Shown here one piece after another: positions 1 to 9,187 of a DNA stretch of 64,000 bases. The DNA is taken from assembly GCF_001422045.1 (NCBI RefSeq), contig NZ_LMLW01000009.1, positions 310,001 through 374,000 of the forward strand, written 5' to 3'. The number at the start of each line of letters is the position of its first letter. Position 1 is the first letter of the stretch. The notes beneath the pieces were generated by a model. It made no database searches. It was not told where the DNA came from and saw only the letters and a program-made list of their open reading frames with translations. The DNA is from Sphingomonas sp. Leaf242 (lineage in GTDB: Bacteria > Pseudomonadota > Alphaproteobacteria > Sphingomonadales > Sphingomonadaceae). A program made the position numbers and the translations under genes.

Positions 1-229
1 TCGCATGGCCCATGTGGATGTCGCCGTTCGCATACGGCGGGCCGTCGTGCAGGATGAACCGCTCACGCCCGAGCCGCTGTTCGCGCAACCGATCGTAGAT
101 GCCGAGCTTGGCCCAGCGCTCCAGAATCGCCGGCTCCTTGGCGGCGAGACCCGCCTTCATCGGGAAGTCGGTCTTCGGCAGGAAGACGGTATCGCGGTAA
201 TCGCGGGCGGGCGCAGGAGTATCGGTCAT
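1..229 (-). CDS. ileS: Isoleucyl-tRNA synthetase, N-terminal part (runs off window)
   Basis: Charges tRNA-Ile with isoleucine in the cytoplasm. Only the first 76 codons are inside the window; the rest lies beyond base 1. The visible N-terminus carries the class I signature region [16 protein letters not shown], in which HMGH is the HIGH-type ATP-binding motif, exactly as in IleRS. The start is the ATG at 229-227. It lies downstream of ribF on the same strand, the common ribF-ileS order, although a palindromic repeat separates the two genes. Identity is confident despite truncation, because the sequence before the motif ([15 protein letters not shown]) is IleRS-typical. Confidence 0.93.
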   Translation of the reverse strand, partial: MTDTPAPARDYRDTVFLPKTDFPMKAGLAAKEPAILERWAKLGIYDRLREQRLGRERFILHDGPPYANGDIHMGHA

Positions 230-285
230 AAGTGGGCCGGGCTGTAGCCGAGCGACGGGGGACACACAAACACTTCCCCTTCCTG

Positions 286-391
286 CTCCCCTCCTTGGAA
301 GGGAGGGGCCGGGGGTGGGTCGGCATGGGGCAGGAGCTAGCGCTAGCCAACGGGCCGACCCACCCCCAACCCCTCCCTTTCAGGGAGGGGA
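286..391. repeat. Palindromic element, CCCTCC family, overlapping the ribF 3' end
   Basis: Left arm 287-323 and right arm 355-391 are inverted copies (CTCCCTT-GAAGGGAGG type hairpin followed by GGGGGTGGGTCGG). The right arm runs into ribF: the ribF TGA stop (382-380) and its last codons (Ser-Pro-Pro) lie in the arm. Confidence 0.8.
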
Positions 392-1315
392 GGCGCCAAG
401 GATCGCGTGCGCTCTCTGACAGTCGGCGTCCATCTGGGTGATGAGCGCGTTCATGTTGGCGAACTTCGCTTCCGGGCGGAGATACTCGATCAGCGAAACC
501 TCGATCCGCTGGCCGTACAGGTCTTCGCCGAAATCGAAGAAATGCGGCTCGAGCAGTTCCTTGGGTGGATCGAAGCTCGGGCGGATGCCTAGGTTCGCGG
601 CGCCCTTTAGCACGCGCCCGTCCTCGAGCCGCCCGGTCACCGCGTAGATCCCGTAGGCGGGGCGCAGGTAATTGCCCATGTCGAGATTGGCGGTCGGATA
701 GCCGATCGTGCGGCCGACCTTGTCGCCGTGCTGGACGAAGCCCTGGATCGCGAACGGCCGCGTCAGCAGGCGGGTGGCGGTGGCCATGTCGCCAGCGCGC
801 AGCGCCTCGCGGATGCGGGTGGACGAGACGGTCTCGCCCTCCAGCTCGATCGCGCTCACCGTTTCCGCGCGAAATCCGTGCGCAGGCCCACGCGAGGCGA
901 GCGTGCGGACTGTGCCGCCCTTGCCCTTGCCGAAGGTGAAGTCCTCGCCGGTCACGACCCCCGCGACGCGCAGGTTGCGTTCGAGCCGTTCGGTGATGAA
1001 GCGTTCGGCGGTCAGCGCGGCGAGATCGCCGTCGAAATTGAACACGACCATCGCATCGGCGCCGGCCTTCTTGAAAAGCTCCAGGCGTTGATCGAGCGTG
1101 GTCAGGCGGAACGGGGGGGTGTCGGGTCGGAAGTGGCGGACCGGATGCGGATCGAACGTCGCCACCAGCGCCGGACGCCCCTCGGCCCGCGCCCAGGCGA
1201 CCGCGCGCGCGACCACCGCTTGGTGACCGAGGTGAAATCCATCGAAATTCCCCAGCGCGACGATCCCGTTCGCCAGATACGACGGGAGCACCGCACCGCC
1301 GTCGAGACGTTGCAT
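380..1315 (-). CDS. ribF: Bifunctional riboflavin kinase / FAD synthetase
   Basis: Phosphorylates riboflavin to FMN and adenylates FMN to FAD. The protein is 311 aa, the usual length. The N-terminal nucleotidyltransferase domain shows GNFDGFHLGHQAVV (about residues 22-35, HxGH motif). The C-terminal riboflavin kinase domain shows GYPTANL (about 205-211). The start is the ATG at 1315. The last residues (ASPP) and the stop codon are formed by the arm of a dispersed palindromic element, so the natural C-terminus may have been slightly altered by it. Upstream lies folA and downstream ileS, all on the minus strand. No FMN riboswitch-like leader was seen in the 69 bases before it. Confidence 0.95.
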   Translation of the reverse strand: MQRLDGGAVLPSYLANGIVALGNFDGFHLGHQAVVARAVAWARAEGRPALVATFDPHPVRHFRPDTPPFRLTTLDQRLELFKKAGADAMVVFNFDGDLAALTAERFITERLERNLRVAGVVTGEDFTFGKGKGGTVRTLASRGPAHGFRAETVSAIELEGETVSSTRIREALRAGDMATATRLLTRPFAIQGFVQHGDKVGRTIGYPTANLDMGNYLRPAYGIYAVTGRLEDGRVLKGAANLGIRPSFDPPKELLEPHFFDFGEDLYGQRIEVSLIEYLRPEAKFANMNALITQMDADCQRAHAILGASPP

Positions 1316-1384
1316 GCGCGGGTCAGTAACCAGCCGTCGCGAAAGGCGATAGTCCTTCCGTAACCTTGTTCCCCCGAACAGTCT

Positions 1385-1894
<510 letters not shown>

Positions 1895-1919
1895 TTACGT
1901 CGGCATCCCGCCGTTAACT

Positions 1920-2023
1920 CCACCCCGGCGAAGGCCGGGGCCCAATTGGGGAACGTCGTTGATGAGTGCTGCGCTACGTTACTCCGGCCTTGCCAATTGG
2001 GCCCCGGCCTTCGCCGGGGTGGT
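1920..2023. repeat. Palindromic element, type A (CCGGGGCCCAATTGG family)
   Basis: Inverted arms CACCCCGGCGAAGGCCGGGG and CCCCGGCCTTCGCCGGGGTG, each extended by the CCCAATTGG core, flank a central part of about 40 bases between folA and the hemerythrin gene. Confidence 0.9.
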
Positions 2024-2039
2024 AGATAAACGGTGTGGT

Positions 2040-2582
2040 TCAGCTCGGCGCGTGTTCCTTCACATACGCCTCGGGATCCTTGTCGACGACCTTCACCCCG
2101 TTCAGATGGTTCGCCTCGAACGCCGCGAACCGCACGCCCAGTTCATGCCGCTCTTCCAGCGTTGCGTGCTTGCGGAAATCGGTCAGGCCCTGGCGTTCTT
2201 CCTCGGCCAGATGATCGCTGTTCGCCTTGTTGCACTCGCCGACCGCTTCGAACCATGCGTCCGAGCCGACCGGGTGCTTGTCGACCGCTTGGCCGGTGTC
2301 GCGGATGTCGTTGTGATCCTCGATCGCGTCCTCGGTCTCCTCTGCGGCCGAGTCTGCGTCGTTGCCGCCGGTGCCGATCTTCATCAGCCGCGGGTAGAAG
2401 AAGCGCTCCTCCGCCTCGGCATGCGCGTCGAGCAGGTTCTTGAGGCGGGTCCAGAGCGCGGACAGCGCCTCGGTGTCCTTGGCGTCGATCGAATCGATCT
2501 GCGCGAACAGTGCGCGCTGCTGCGCGTGTTCGTCGAGAATGAGCTGTGTGATATCCATGCGCATCTGAACCGCACAGCGCAC
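2040..2582 (-). CDS. Hemerythrin HHE-domain protein
   Basis: A 180-aa helical protein of the hemerythrin/HHE cation-binding type, likely holding a non-haem di-iron centre for O2/NO handling or iron homeostasis. Candidate ligands are spaced as expected: His in ILDEHAQQ, His and Glu in DAHAEAEERFFYP, His in IEDHNDIRD, and His/Glu in NSDHLAEEE. The start chosen is GTG at 2582, because AGGA lies 7 bases before it; ATGs at 2564 and 2558 are alternatives. It is on the same strand between thyA and folA with short gaps, so co-transcription is possible, but no metabolic link is evident. The exact physiological role cannot be told from sequence. Confidence 0.85.
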   Translation of the reverse strand: MRCAVQMRMDITQLILDEHAQQRALFAQIDSIDAKDTEALSALWTRLKNLLDAHAEAEERFFYPRLMKIGTGGNDADSAAEETEDAIEDHNDIRDTGQAVDKHPVGSDAWFEAVGECNKANSDHLAEEERQGLTDFRKHATLEERHELGVRFAAFEANHLNGVKVVDKDPEAYVKEHAPS

Positions 2583-2637
2583 GCGCGGTTCCTATTGCGA
2601 TTCGGTCGCGCGGCGCTGCCGCGGGGTCGCTCTCTAT

Positions 2638-3432
2638 TTAGACCGCGACGGGGGCCTTGATGTGCGCCTGCGCGAAATAGTCGTGGAGGACGAAATCCTC
2701 ATACGCGTAGGCGTCGATCGAATCCGGTTTCCGGAGAATTTCGAGGCGCGGGAGAGGTCCGGGCGAGCGCATCAGTTGCAGTTGCGCCTGCTCCAGATGG
2801 TTCGAATAGAGGTGGCAATCGCCGCCGGTCCAGATGAACTCGCCGACCTCGAGCCCGCATTGCTGCGCGAGGATGTGCGTGAGCAACGCGTAGCTGGCGA
2901 TGTTGAACGGCACGCCGAGGAAGATGTCGCCCGAGCGCTGGTAGAGCTGGAGCGACAGCTTGCCGTTCGCGACATGCGTCTGGAACAGGCAGTGGCACGG
3001 CGCGAGCGCCATCGCGTGGAGGTCGCCCGGGTTCCACGCGCTGACGATCTGGCGGCGCGAGGCGGGGTTGGTCCTGATCTGCGCGATCAGCTCGGCGATC
3101 TGGTCGATGTGACGGCCATCTGCGGCGACCCAGTCGCGCCATTGCTTGCCGTAGACCGGGCCGAGATCGCCATTCTCGTCCGCCCATTCGTCCCAGATCG
3201 CGACCTTGCGCTCCTGCAACCAGCGGACGTTGGTGTCGCCGCGCAGGAACCAGAGGAGTTCGACGATGATCGAGCGGAGGTGAAGCTTCTTGGTGGTGAG
3301 CACGGGGAAGCCCTGCGCGAGATCGAAGCGCATCTGCGCGCCGAACACGCTGAGCGTGCCGGTGCCGGTACGGTCCATCGTCTCGACGCCGGTCGAGAGT
3401 ACGCGGTCCATGAGGTCTAGATATTGGCGCAT
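2638..3432 (-). CDS. thyA: Thymidylate synthase
   Basis: Methylates dUMP to dTMP using methylene-tetrahydrofolate, yielding dihydrofolate for FolA. The protein is 264 aa from the ATG at 3432, the same length as E. coli ThyA. An upstream extension in the same frame is Pro/Arg-rich and not family-like, so it was excluded. Conserved elements are [11 protein letters not shown] near the N-terminus, [11 protein letters not shown], the catalytic Cys in [10 protein letters not shown], and [21 protein letters not shown] thymidine kinase (tdk) at 22 kb gives the salvage route. Confidence 0.97.
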   Translation of the reverse strand: MRQYLDLMDRVLSTGVETMDRTGTGTLSVFGAQMRFDLAQGFPVLTTKKLHLRSIIVELLWFLRGDTNVRWLQERKVAIWDEWADENGDLGPVYGKQWRDWVAADGRHIDQIAELIAQIRTNPASRRQIVSAWNPGDLHAMALAPCHCLFQTHVANGKLSLQLYQRSGDIFLGVPFNIASYALLTHILAQQCGLEVGEFIWTGGDCHLYSNHLEQAQLQLMRSPGPLPRLEILRKPDSIDAYAYEDFVLHDYFAQAHIKAPVAV

Positions 3433-3517
3433 GGCAGGGGCGTAGCGGCGCGGGGGCGGGGGCTCAAGCGGATGTAGTTGCGCGTGCGGTCGCCGGTGCC
3501 GCGGGGCAGGCGGGTAT

Positions 3518-3910
3518 GTGCTGCCGTCGCCCGTGCCTTCCCCTCGTATTGCCGACCTTGCCGCGGCGCGCGCGCTGTTCGTCGGGCTGCGTGATGCCAC
3601 GGTAGAGACGGTGGCGGTCGCGTATCTTGATCCGAATCGGAGGCTTCTCGGGATGCGGCATGTCGTCGGGGGGCGAAATCAGGTGGTAATATCGATCCGG
3701 ACGGTCGCGGTGGATGCGCTGGCGTTCGGGGCTCACGGGGTGATCCTCGCGCACAACCATCCGAGCGGGGATGCGACGCCGAGCAAGCGGGACGTGGCGT
3801 TCACGCGGGCGCTGGCGGCGGGGTTGCGGACGTTGGAGGTGGTGTTGCTCGATCACTTGGTGATCGCTGAAGAGCAGGTGACGAGCCTCCGCGCGATGGG
3901 CGTGGTGTGA
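3518..3910 (+). CDS. RadC-like JAB-domain protein (JAMM motif, no HhH domain)
   Basis: A 130-aa protein consisting essentially of the JAB/MPN domain found at the C-terminus of RadC proteins. The metal-binding JAMM signature is complete: [14 protein letters not shown] has HxH, a proline-serine, and the downstream Ser and Asp. Full RadC is about 220 aa with an N-terminal helix-hairpin-helix domain that is absent here. The start is GTG at 3518; a nearby ATG at 3516 is out of frame. It is divergent from thyA. Function of RadC-type JAB proteins is unresolved: the old DNA-repair label is not supported in E. coli, and a metalloenzyme role is only inferred from the motif. Confidence 0.85.
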   Translation: MLPSPVPSPRIADLAAARALFVGLRDATVETVAVAYLDPNRRLLGMRHVVGGRNQVVISIRTVAVDALAFGAHGVILAHNHPSGDATPSKRDVAFTRALAAGLRTLEVVLLDHLVIAEEQVTSLRAMGVV

Positions 3911-3931
3911 GGAACACTAACCCCAAACGCA

Positions 3932-4035
3932 CCACCCCGGCGAAGGCCGGGGCCCAATTGGAAAGGTCGAAGTAACTGCAAACTGCGCGGAGTTGGCAAC
4001 GTCCCCCAATTGGGCCCCGGCCTCCGCCGGGGTGG
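3932..4035. repeat. Palindromic element, type A
   Basis: Inverted arms ACCACCCCGGCGAAGGCCGG and CCGGCCTCCGCCGGGGTGG, with the shared CCCAATTG core at both sides, fill most of the gap between the convergent RadC-like gene and the methyltransferase gene. Confidence 0.9.
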
Positions 4036-4088
4036 CGCAATTCGTCAAATTAGCGGCTCCGATAGCGACTCCAAAGCCGAACCCAACC

Positions 4089-4811
4089 TCACTTCAGCCG
4101 GCACGCCCGGATCGCTTCCGGCGCGGGCCGCGGGCCGGTCGCGCGGAACGTCGCGAGATACCCCCCGGCGGACGGCATGTCGTCCATGTCCACTTGCGTA
4201 TACCCCACCGAGGCGAACTCGCATTTCAACAGCGCGGGCGGCGTGCCGTGGTTCTGCGTCGGGCGGTTCGCGTCGACCACCACCACCAGCCCGTCGGGCT
4301 TCAGCGACGGCCGCAGCCGCCACAGGAACTCGTAGGGCTGCTCGATCTCGTGATACATGTGGACCATCACGACGCGGTCGAAGCTGGCCTCCGGCAACTT
4401 GGGGTCGTTCGCCTCGCCGAGCTTGACGCTGACGTTCGCCAGATCCTCGCGCGCGACGCGTTCGGCAAGCTGGTCGCGGACGGCGGGGAGGATGTCTTCG
4501 GCCAGTACGCGGCCGGTCTTGCCGACGCGGGCGGCCATGCGGATCGTGTAATAGCCTTCGCCCGCGCCGATGTCCGCGACCGTCATGCCCTTGCGGATCT
4601 CGGCCTTGTTCATGACCTCGCCAGCCTCATTGAGCCGGTCGCGCGCTTCCTCGTTCGACCAGCGCGCCGAGACGATCGACGCGACCGGGCGATCAGCCGC
4701 CGGGAACACCGGCTCCTTGGGCTCGCGCTTGATCAGCGGCTTGCTGCCATCACACGCGCCGAGCACGAGCATCGGCAGGACCATCAGGGCAAGGGCACCC
4801 CGCAAGCTCAA
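4089..4811 (-). CDS. Predicted lipoprotein with class I SAM-dependent methyltransferase domain
   Basis: A 240-aa protein with a Rossmann methyltransferase fold: motif I VADIGAGEGYYTIRMA (G-x-G-x-G SAM loop), RVLAEDI, FDRVVMVHMYHEI and LKPDGLVVVVDANR. The best start is TTG at 4811, overlapping the prfB stop (TTGA) and preceded by GGAGG 7 bases away. From there the N-terminus reads MSLRGALALMVLPMLVLGAC, a type II signal peptide with lipobox LGAC. If correct, a methyltransferase domain would be exported and lipid-anchored, which is odd because SAM is cytosolic; it may bind another ligand. The substrate is unknown. Coupling to prfB suggests shared expression, not necessarily shared function; RF2 methylation is done by PrmC, which this is not. 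Confidence 0.82.
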   Translation of the reverse strand: MSLRGALALMVLPMLVLGACDGSKPLIKREPKEPVFPAADRPVASIVSARWSNEEARDRLNEAGEVMNKAEIRKGMTVADIGAGEGYYTIRMAARVGKTGRVLAEDILPAVRDQLAERVAREDLANVSVKLGEANDPKLPEASFDRVVMVHMYHEIEQPYEFLWRLRPSLKPDGLVVVVDANRPTQNHGTPPALLKCEFASVGYTQVDMDDMPSAGGYLATFRATGPRPAPEAIRACRLK

Positions 4812-5935
4812 TCGACGTCCTCCACCTCGACGGCCTCGCCGGTCACGCGCTGCGACAGCGCCGCCGCCATGAACATCTCGAGGTCGCCGTCGAGCACGTC
4901 CGACGGGCTGGTCGAGACCACGCCGGTGCGCAGGTCCTTCACCATCTGGTACGGCTGAAGCACGTACGAGCGGATTTGGTGCCCCCAGCCGATGTCGGTC
5001 TTGCCGGCGTTCTCGGCATTCGCCGCAGTCTCGCGGATCGCCAGTTCGCGCTCGTACAGACGTGCGCGGAGCTGATTGTACGCCTCGGCCTTGTTCTTGT
5101 GCTGCGAGCGCTGGTTCTGGCACTGCACGACGATGCCGGTCGGAATGTGCGTGATGCGCACCGCCGAGTCGGTCGTGTTGATGTGCTGGCCGCCGGCGCC
5201 CGACGCGCGGTAGGTGTCGATGCGCAGGTCGCTCTCGTTGTACTCGACCTCGATATTGTCATCGACGACCGGATACACCCAGACGCTGGCGAACGACGTG
5301 TGCCGCCGCGCCGCCGAGTCGTACGGGCTGATCCGCACCAGCCGGTGCACGCCGCTCTCGGTCTTGGCGTAACCGTACGCGTTCTCGCCCTTGAGCAGCA
5401 GCGTCGCGGACTTGATCCCGGCCTGCTCACCCGAATGCTGGTCGACCAGTTCAACCTTCAGACCGTGGCGCTCGCCCCAGCGCGAATACATCCGGCTGAG
5501 CATGCCTGCCCAGTCCTGGCTCTCGGTCCCACCGGCGCCGGCGTTCACCTCGATATAGGTGTCGTTGGCATCGGCCTCGCCCGCGAGCAACGCCTTGATC
5601 TTGTCCCGGTCGGCCCGCGCGGCGAGTTCGGCGAGCGCGGCGACGCCGTCCGCCTCCATCGCGGTATCGCCTTCGGCCTCCGCCATCTCGATCAGCTCGG
5701 CGGTGTCGCTAAGCTCACTTTGAATCGCACGCGTTGCGCTGATCGCCTCGTCGAGACGACGACGCTCGCGCATCACCTCCTGCGCGGCCTTGGGATCGGA
5801 CCAGAGCGCCTGATCCTCGACGCGCGCGTTCAGCTCGTCGAGACGACGCAGCGCGCGGTCCCAGTCGAGGAAGCGGCGCAGCAGCGCCAGCGCGTCGTTG
5901 ATGGTGTCTACGTGAGCCTGCGCTTCGGCGCGCAT
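4808..5935 (-). CDS. prfB: Peptide chain release factor 2
   Basis: Recognises UGA/UAA stop codons and triggers peptidyl-tRNA hydrolysis. The protein is 375 aa. Catalytic GGQ is present in GAGGQHINTTDSAV. The stop-recognition tripeptide region reads SPYDSAARRHTSF, where E. coli has SPF. The start is the ATG at 5935, with GGAGA 7 bases upstream; a TTG 12 bases earlier is unlikely. Unlike E. coli, the gene has no programmed +1 frameshift: where E. coli has CTT-TGA-C after RGY, this gene reads RRF-CTC-GAC in frame (5864-5869). It follows the PBP1A gene on the same strand, with a degenerate repeat in the gap. Confidence 0.96.
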   Translation of the reverse strand: MRAEAQAHVDTINDALALLRRFLDWDRALRRLDELNARVEDQALWSDPKAAQEVMRERRRLDEAISATRAIQSELSDTAELIEMAEAEGDTAMEADGVAALAELAARADRDKIKALLAGEADANDTYIEVNAGAGGTESQDWAGMLSRMYSRWGERHGLKVELVDQHSGEQAGIKSATLLLKGENAYGYAKTESGVHRLVRISPYDSAARRHTSFASVWVYPVVDDNIEVEYNESDLRIDTYRASGAGGQHINTTDSAVRITHIPTGIVVQCQNQRSQHKNKAEAYNQLRARLYERELAIRETAANAENAGKTDIGWGHQIRSYVLQPYQMVKDLRTGVVSTSPSDVLDGDLEMFMAAALSQRVTGEAVEVEDVD

Positions 5936-5952
5936 GATATTCTCCAAAAATT

Positions 5953-6027
5953 CCGTCTTCCCGGCGGAGGCCGGGATCGCCGTCCCAAGCGAGCGGGGCG
6001 GGTCTCCGGCGGGCGCTGGGATGACGT
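5953..6027. repeat. Degenerate palindromic element between PBP1A and prfB
   Basis: CGTC-TTCCCGGCGGAGGCCGGGA at the left and a partial inverse (GGCGGGCGCTGGGATGACG) at the right resemble a decayed member of the GGCGGAGGCCGGG families. Confidence 0.55.
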
Positions 6028-6040
6028 CTATATAAGCGCG

Positions 6041-8560
6041 CTAGTAGATTCCGCCTTGTCTTTGCAAGAAATCGCTGTCGCGCAGGGCTTCGGCCTTCTT
6101 CACCGCGGTCGTCGTCGTAGCAGCCGTGGGGGCGACATCGGAGCGTCGTGCGGCACGCCGTGGTTCGCTCTCGGGCTTGAACGCTTCCCAGATCACCGCG
6201 GGTTTGGGATCGCTGGTGTCGGGCCACGTGCCATAGACCGGACGGCCGCTACCGCGATCGATCCGGACCATGCGGATCCCGGCAGGTGCGCGGAACGGCA
6301 GCTTGGGCAGGTCCTCATACGCCTTGACCGCGAACTGCTTGAAGATCGGCGCGGCGAGCGTGCCGCCCTGCGCTGCGCCGCCAAGGTTCTTCGGCGTGTC
6401 GAACCCGATATATAGGCCGCCGACGAACTGCGGCGTGCCCCCGACGAACCACACGTCGGTCGGGCCGTTGTTCGTGCCGGTCTTGCCGAACATCGGCCGG
6501 TCGAGATCGCGCAACGTCACCGCAGTGCCGCGCTGGACCACGCCTTCGGTGATGTGGACCATCTGGTACGCGGTCATCGCGTCGAGCACCTGGCGCTGAC
6601 GCGTGATCGGCCGCGGCATCGGCTTGCCGTCCCAGTCAGGCGCGTTGCAGCGATCGCAGGGCCGCCAATTCTCGGGCCAGATCACCTTGCCGTGGCGGTC
6701 CTGGACGAAGTCGATCAGCGACGGCGGGCCGCCCTTGCCGTTGTTGGCGAGGATCGAATACGCGTTGACCATCCGCCCGACGGTCGTCTCGCCGGCGCCG
6801 AGTGCGTAGGAGAGATACGGCGCATAATCGCCGACGCCCATCTTCTTGATCGTCGCGACGACTTTCGGCATGCCGGTCTGCGCGGCGGCGCGCACCGTCA
6901 TCAGGTTGCGCGACTGCTCGATGCCCCAGCGCATCGTGTGCGGGCCGGACCCGCGCGAATTGCCGAAGTTGCGGAAGCATTTTTGCCCGAGCCGTGCGCC
7001 CTGATAGACGCAGAACGGCCCGTCGACGATGATCGACGCGGGCGTCATGCCGTTGTCGAGTGCGGCGGAATAGACGATCGGCTTGATCGTCGAACCCGGC
7101 TGGCGCATCGCCTGAGTCGCGCGGTTGAACGCCTGCAAGCGGTCGTCGAAGCCGCCCTGCATCGCCAGAACGCGGCCCGACGCGGGCTCCTCAACGACGA
7201 ACGCGCCCGAGACCTTGGGAATCGCCCGCAGTGAGAACTCTCCGCCGTCGGGCGCTACCGCGATGATGTCGCCAACCTTGATCGCGCCGAACGCGTTGCC
7301 GCCCTTGCCGCGCACCGGCATTTGCGCGGCGTAGCGCGGCAGCGTGCCGGTCTTGCCGGTGCGGAAGCCGAGGCTCCACGTGTTGCCGTCCTTGCCCGTG
7401 ACGATCGCCGCGACCCAGTCCCGGTAATCGAGCGCGATGTTGCTGTTGAGCAAAGGCTGGAGCCAGTTGTCGTCCTCGATCTCGACATGGCGGATCGGAC
7501 CGTTCCAGCCGCGCCCGCTGTCGAACCGCACCAGACCATCGCGCAACGCCTGCTGCGCGAGATCCTGCAACTTCGCGTCGAACGAGGTCCGCACCCATAG
7601 GCCGCCCGAATAGACGCTGTACGGACCATCCTTCGCGTTCTCGCCGAACTTCGCCATCAGCTGGCGACGCACTTCCTCGACGAAATAGCCGCCGACGCTC
7701 TCGAACTTGGGCGTGCGCCGCATCACCGCACCGAGCGGCTCGGCATTCGCCTGGTCATGCTGCGCGCGCGTGATGAAGCCGTTGTCGAGCATCCGGTTGA
7801 GCACATAGTTGCGCCGCGTCATCGCCTTCTCGGTGTTGCGCACCGGATCGTAGTTCGACGGACCCTTGGGCAGGATCGCGAGATACGCCATCTGCGCGAG
7901 ATCGAGCTGGTCGAGCTCCTTGTCGAAATACGCATGGCTCGCCGCCTCGACGCCGAACGCGTTACGGCCGAGCGCGATCTGGTTGAGGTACAGCTCGAGG
8001 ATTTGCTCCTTGGTCAGCGTATCCTCGATCTTGTATGCCAGCACCGCCTCGCGCAGTTTGCGCGATGGCGAATAGGCGTTGCCGATCAACAGGTTCTTGG
8101 CGACCTGCTGGGTGATCGTCGAGCCGCCCTTGGCGCGCTTGCCGGTGCCGAGCTTGGTCGCATAGTCATACACCGCGCCGGCGAGGCCGGGATAATCGAC
8201 GCCGTGATGTTCGAAGAACGACTTGTCCTCGGCGGCGAGGAACGCCTTCACGAGCAGCGGCGGATATTCGGCGTAGCTGAGCTCGACGCGGCGTTCGCGG
8301 GCATAGCTGTGGATCGGCGCGCCATCGATTCCGCGGACATTGGTCGGCAGCGGTGGCTCGTACGTCCGCAGCGTGTCGACCGACGGCAGGTCGCGCATGA
8401 CCGCAAACCAGAACGCGAAGATCGCGACGAAGCCAAGCACCACCAGCACCAACGCCGCCTTGGTCCACCGACTCGCCCACGCGCGCGCGACCCTGCCGCG
8501 CAGCCGGTCGGAAGTGCGGCCTGTCGCCGTCGTCGAGGTGGGGGAGGGATCGGACGCCAT
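6041..8560 (-). CDS. mrcA: Penicillin-binding protein 1A (bifunctional glycosyltransferase/transpeptidase)
   Basis: Polymerises lipid II and cross-links peptidoglycan on the periplasmic side of the inner membrane. The protein is 839 aa: a cytoplasmic N-terminus, one membrane helix (about 34-54), and a GT51 domain with catalytic Glu in EDKSFFEHHG (111-120) and GGSTITQQ (145-152). The transpeptidase domain has SxxK at S490-TIK, SxN at SRN (550-552) and KTGT at 693-696. A Cys pair in WRPCDRCNAPDW (about 632-643) may bind metal or form a disulphide. Placement upstream of prfB on the same strand is common in alphaproteobacteria. Confidence 0.95.
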   Translation of the reverse strand: MASDPSPTSTTATGRTSDRLRGRVARAWASRWTKAALVLVVLGFVAIFAFWFAVMRDLPSVDTLRTYEPPLPTNVRGIDGAPIHSYARERRVELSYAEYPPLLVKAFLAAEDKSFFEHHGVDYPGLAGAVYDYATKLGTGKRAKGGSTITQQVAKNLLIGNAYSPSRKLREAVLAYKIEDTLTKEQILELYLNQIALGRNAFGVEAASHAYFDKELDQLDLAQMAYLAILPKGPSNYDPVRNTEKAMTRRNYVLNRMLDNGFITRAQHDQANAEPLGAVMRRTPKFESVGGYFVEEVRRQLMAKFGENAKDGPYSVYSGGLWVRTSFDAKLQDLAQQALRDGLVRFDSGRGWNGPIRHVEIEDDNWLQPLLNSNIALDYRDWVAAIVTGKDGNTWSLGFRTGKTGTLPRYAAQMPVRGKGGNAFGAIKVGDIIAVAPDGGEFSLRAIPKVSGAFVVEEPASGRVLAMQGGFDDRLQAFNRATQAMRQPGSTIKPIVYSAALDNGMTPASIIVDGPFCVYQGARLGQKCFRNFGNSRGSGPHTMRWGIEQSRNLMTVRAAAQTGMPKVVATIKKMGVGDYAPYLSYALGAGETTVGRMVNAYSILANNGKGGPPSLIDFVQDRHGKVIWPENWRPCDRCNAPDWDGKPMPRPITRQRQVLDAMTAYQMVHITEGVVQRGTAVTLRDLDRPMFGKTGTNNGPTDVWFVGGTPQFVGGLYIGFDTPKNLGGAAQGGTLAAPIFKQFAVKAYEDLPKLPFRAPAGIRMVRIDRGSGRPVYGTWPDTSDPKPAVIWEAFKPESEPRRAARRSDVAPTAATTTTAVKKAEALRDSDFLQRQGGIY

Positions 8561-8674
8561 GATTACTGCCGCAGCGTCTAGCAGGTTCGCGGGCGCTTGC
8601 CAGCCTTCGGTGGTGTGGTGGTTGGGACAGGGCGGGGGGTGAGGGGGCGTAAGGCGCGGCCCGTTGCCTGCACA

Positions 8675-8777
8675 CCTCCCCGGCGAAGGCCGGGGCCCAA
8701 TTGGAAAGGTCGATGTAACGAGAAGCCGCCCGAAGTTACTGCCGTCCCCGATTGGGCCCCGGTCTCCGCCGGGGTGG
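8675..8777. repeat. Palindromic element, type A, in the 627-base gap before hrpB
   Basis: CCCCGGCGAAGGCCGGGG-CCCAATTGG on the left and CGATTGGG-CCCCGGTCTCCGCCGGGG on the right. The gap 8561-9187 between divergent PBP1A and hrpB holds three palindromic elements and no convincing gene. Confidence 0.9.
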
Positions 8778-8825
8778 TATTATCGCCGTAGGGTTGCATC
8801 GTTAGCGGGCTGAGCTTCCCACTCC

Positions 8826-8921
8826 GTCACCCCGGACCTGTTCCGGGGTCCACCGTTCCGCAAACTCCAAGGCCGGCGAGCCTGCGGAACGGTGGATGCC
8901 GGAACAAGCCCGGCATGACGG
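8826..8921. repeat. Palindromic element, type E (CCGGAACAAG family)
   Basis: GTCACCCCGGACCTGTTCCGG and a downstream arm ending GCCGGAACAAGCCCGGCATGAC; an inner inverted pair CCACCGTTCCGC / GCGGAACGGTGG is also present. Two further relatives bracket the GIY-YIG gene near 27.1-27.6 kb. Confidence 0.85.
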
Positions 8922-8965
8922 AGGAGGGGACGTAACCCCGCTCCCAAACGGTCGCCAACTTCTCG

Positions 8966-9089
8966 ATCCTCCCACGCCGGGGGGAAGTGGCACGGAAGGT
9001 GACGGAGGGGAGGACACGGAGATGAGGTCGTCGCTTACCGCCCCCTCCGTCAGGCAAGTGCCTGACACCTCCCCCCTGGCGGGGGGGGA
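8966..9089. repeat. Palindromic element, imperfect (CCTCCGTCA / TGACGGAGG type)
   Basis: Arms TCCTCCCACGCCGGGGGGAA...TGACGGAGGGG and CCCCCTCCGTCA...CCTCCCCCCTGGCGGGGGGG are inverted but diverged. It lies about 100 bases before the hrpB start and may hold part of its leader. Confidence 0.7.
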
Positions 9090-9187
9090 ATCGAAAGCGC
9101 GCAATCATCGGTTTGAACCCGCACCTTCCCAAGGGACCGCCCAAGCAAAACCTGTCGCCAACTCCGCTACTGTGGCAGCAGGCGCGC

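Noticed and set aside
1316..1384. FMN riboswitch upstream of ribF
   Set aside because: The 69-base gap is too short and lacks the conserved RFN element.
3434..3600. Longer thyA start (up to 3600)
   Set aside because: The extra 56 residues are Pro/Arg-rich and not family-like; ATG 3432 gives the normal 264-aa enzyme.
8561..9187. Possible gene in the 627-base gap before hrpB
   Set aside because: The gap is nearly filled with three palindromic elements; frames there translate the repeats.
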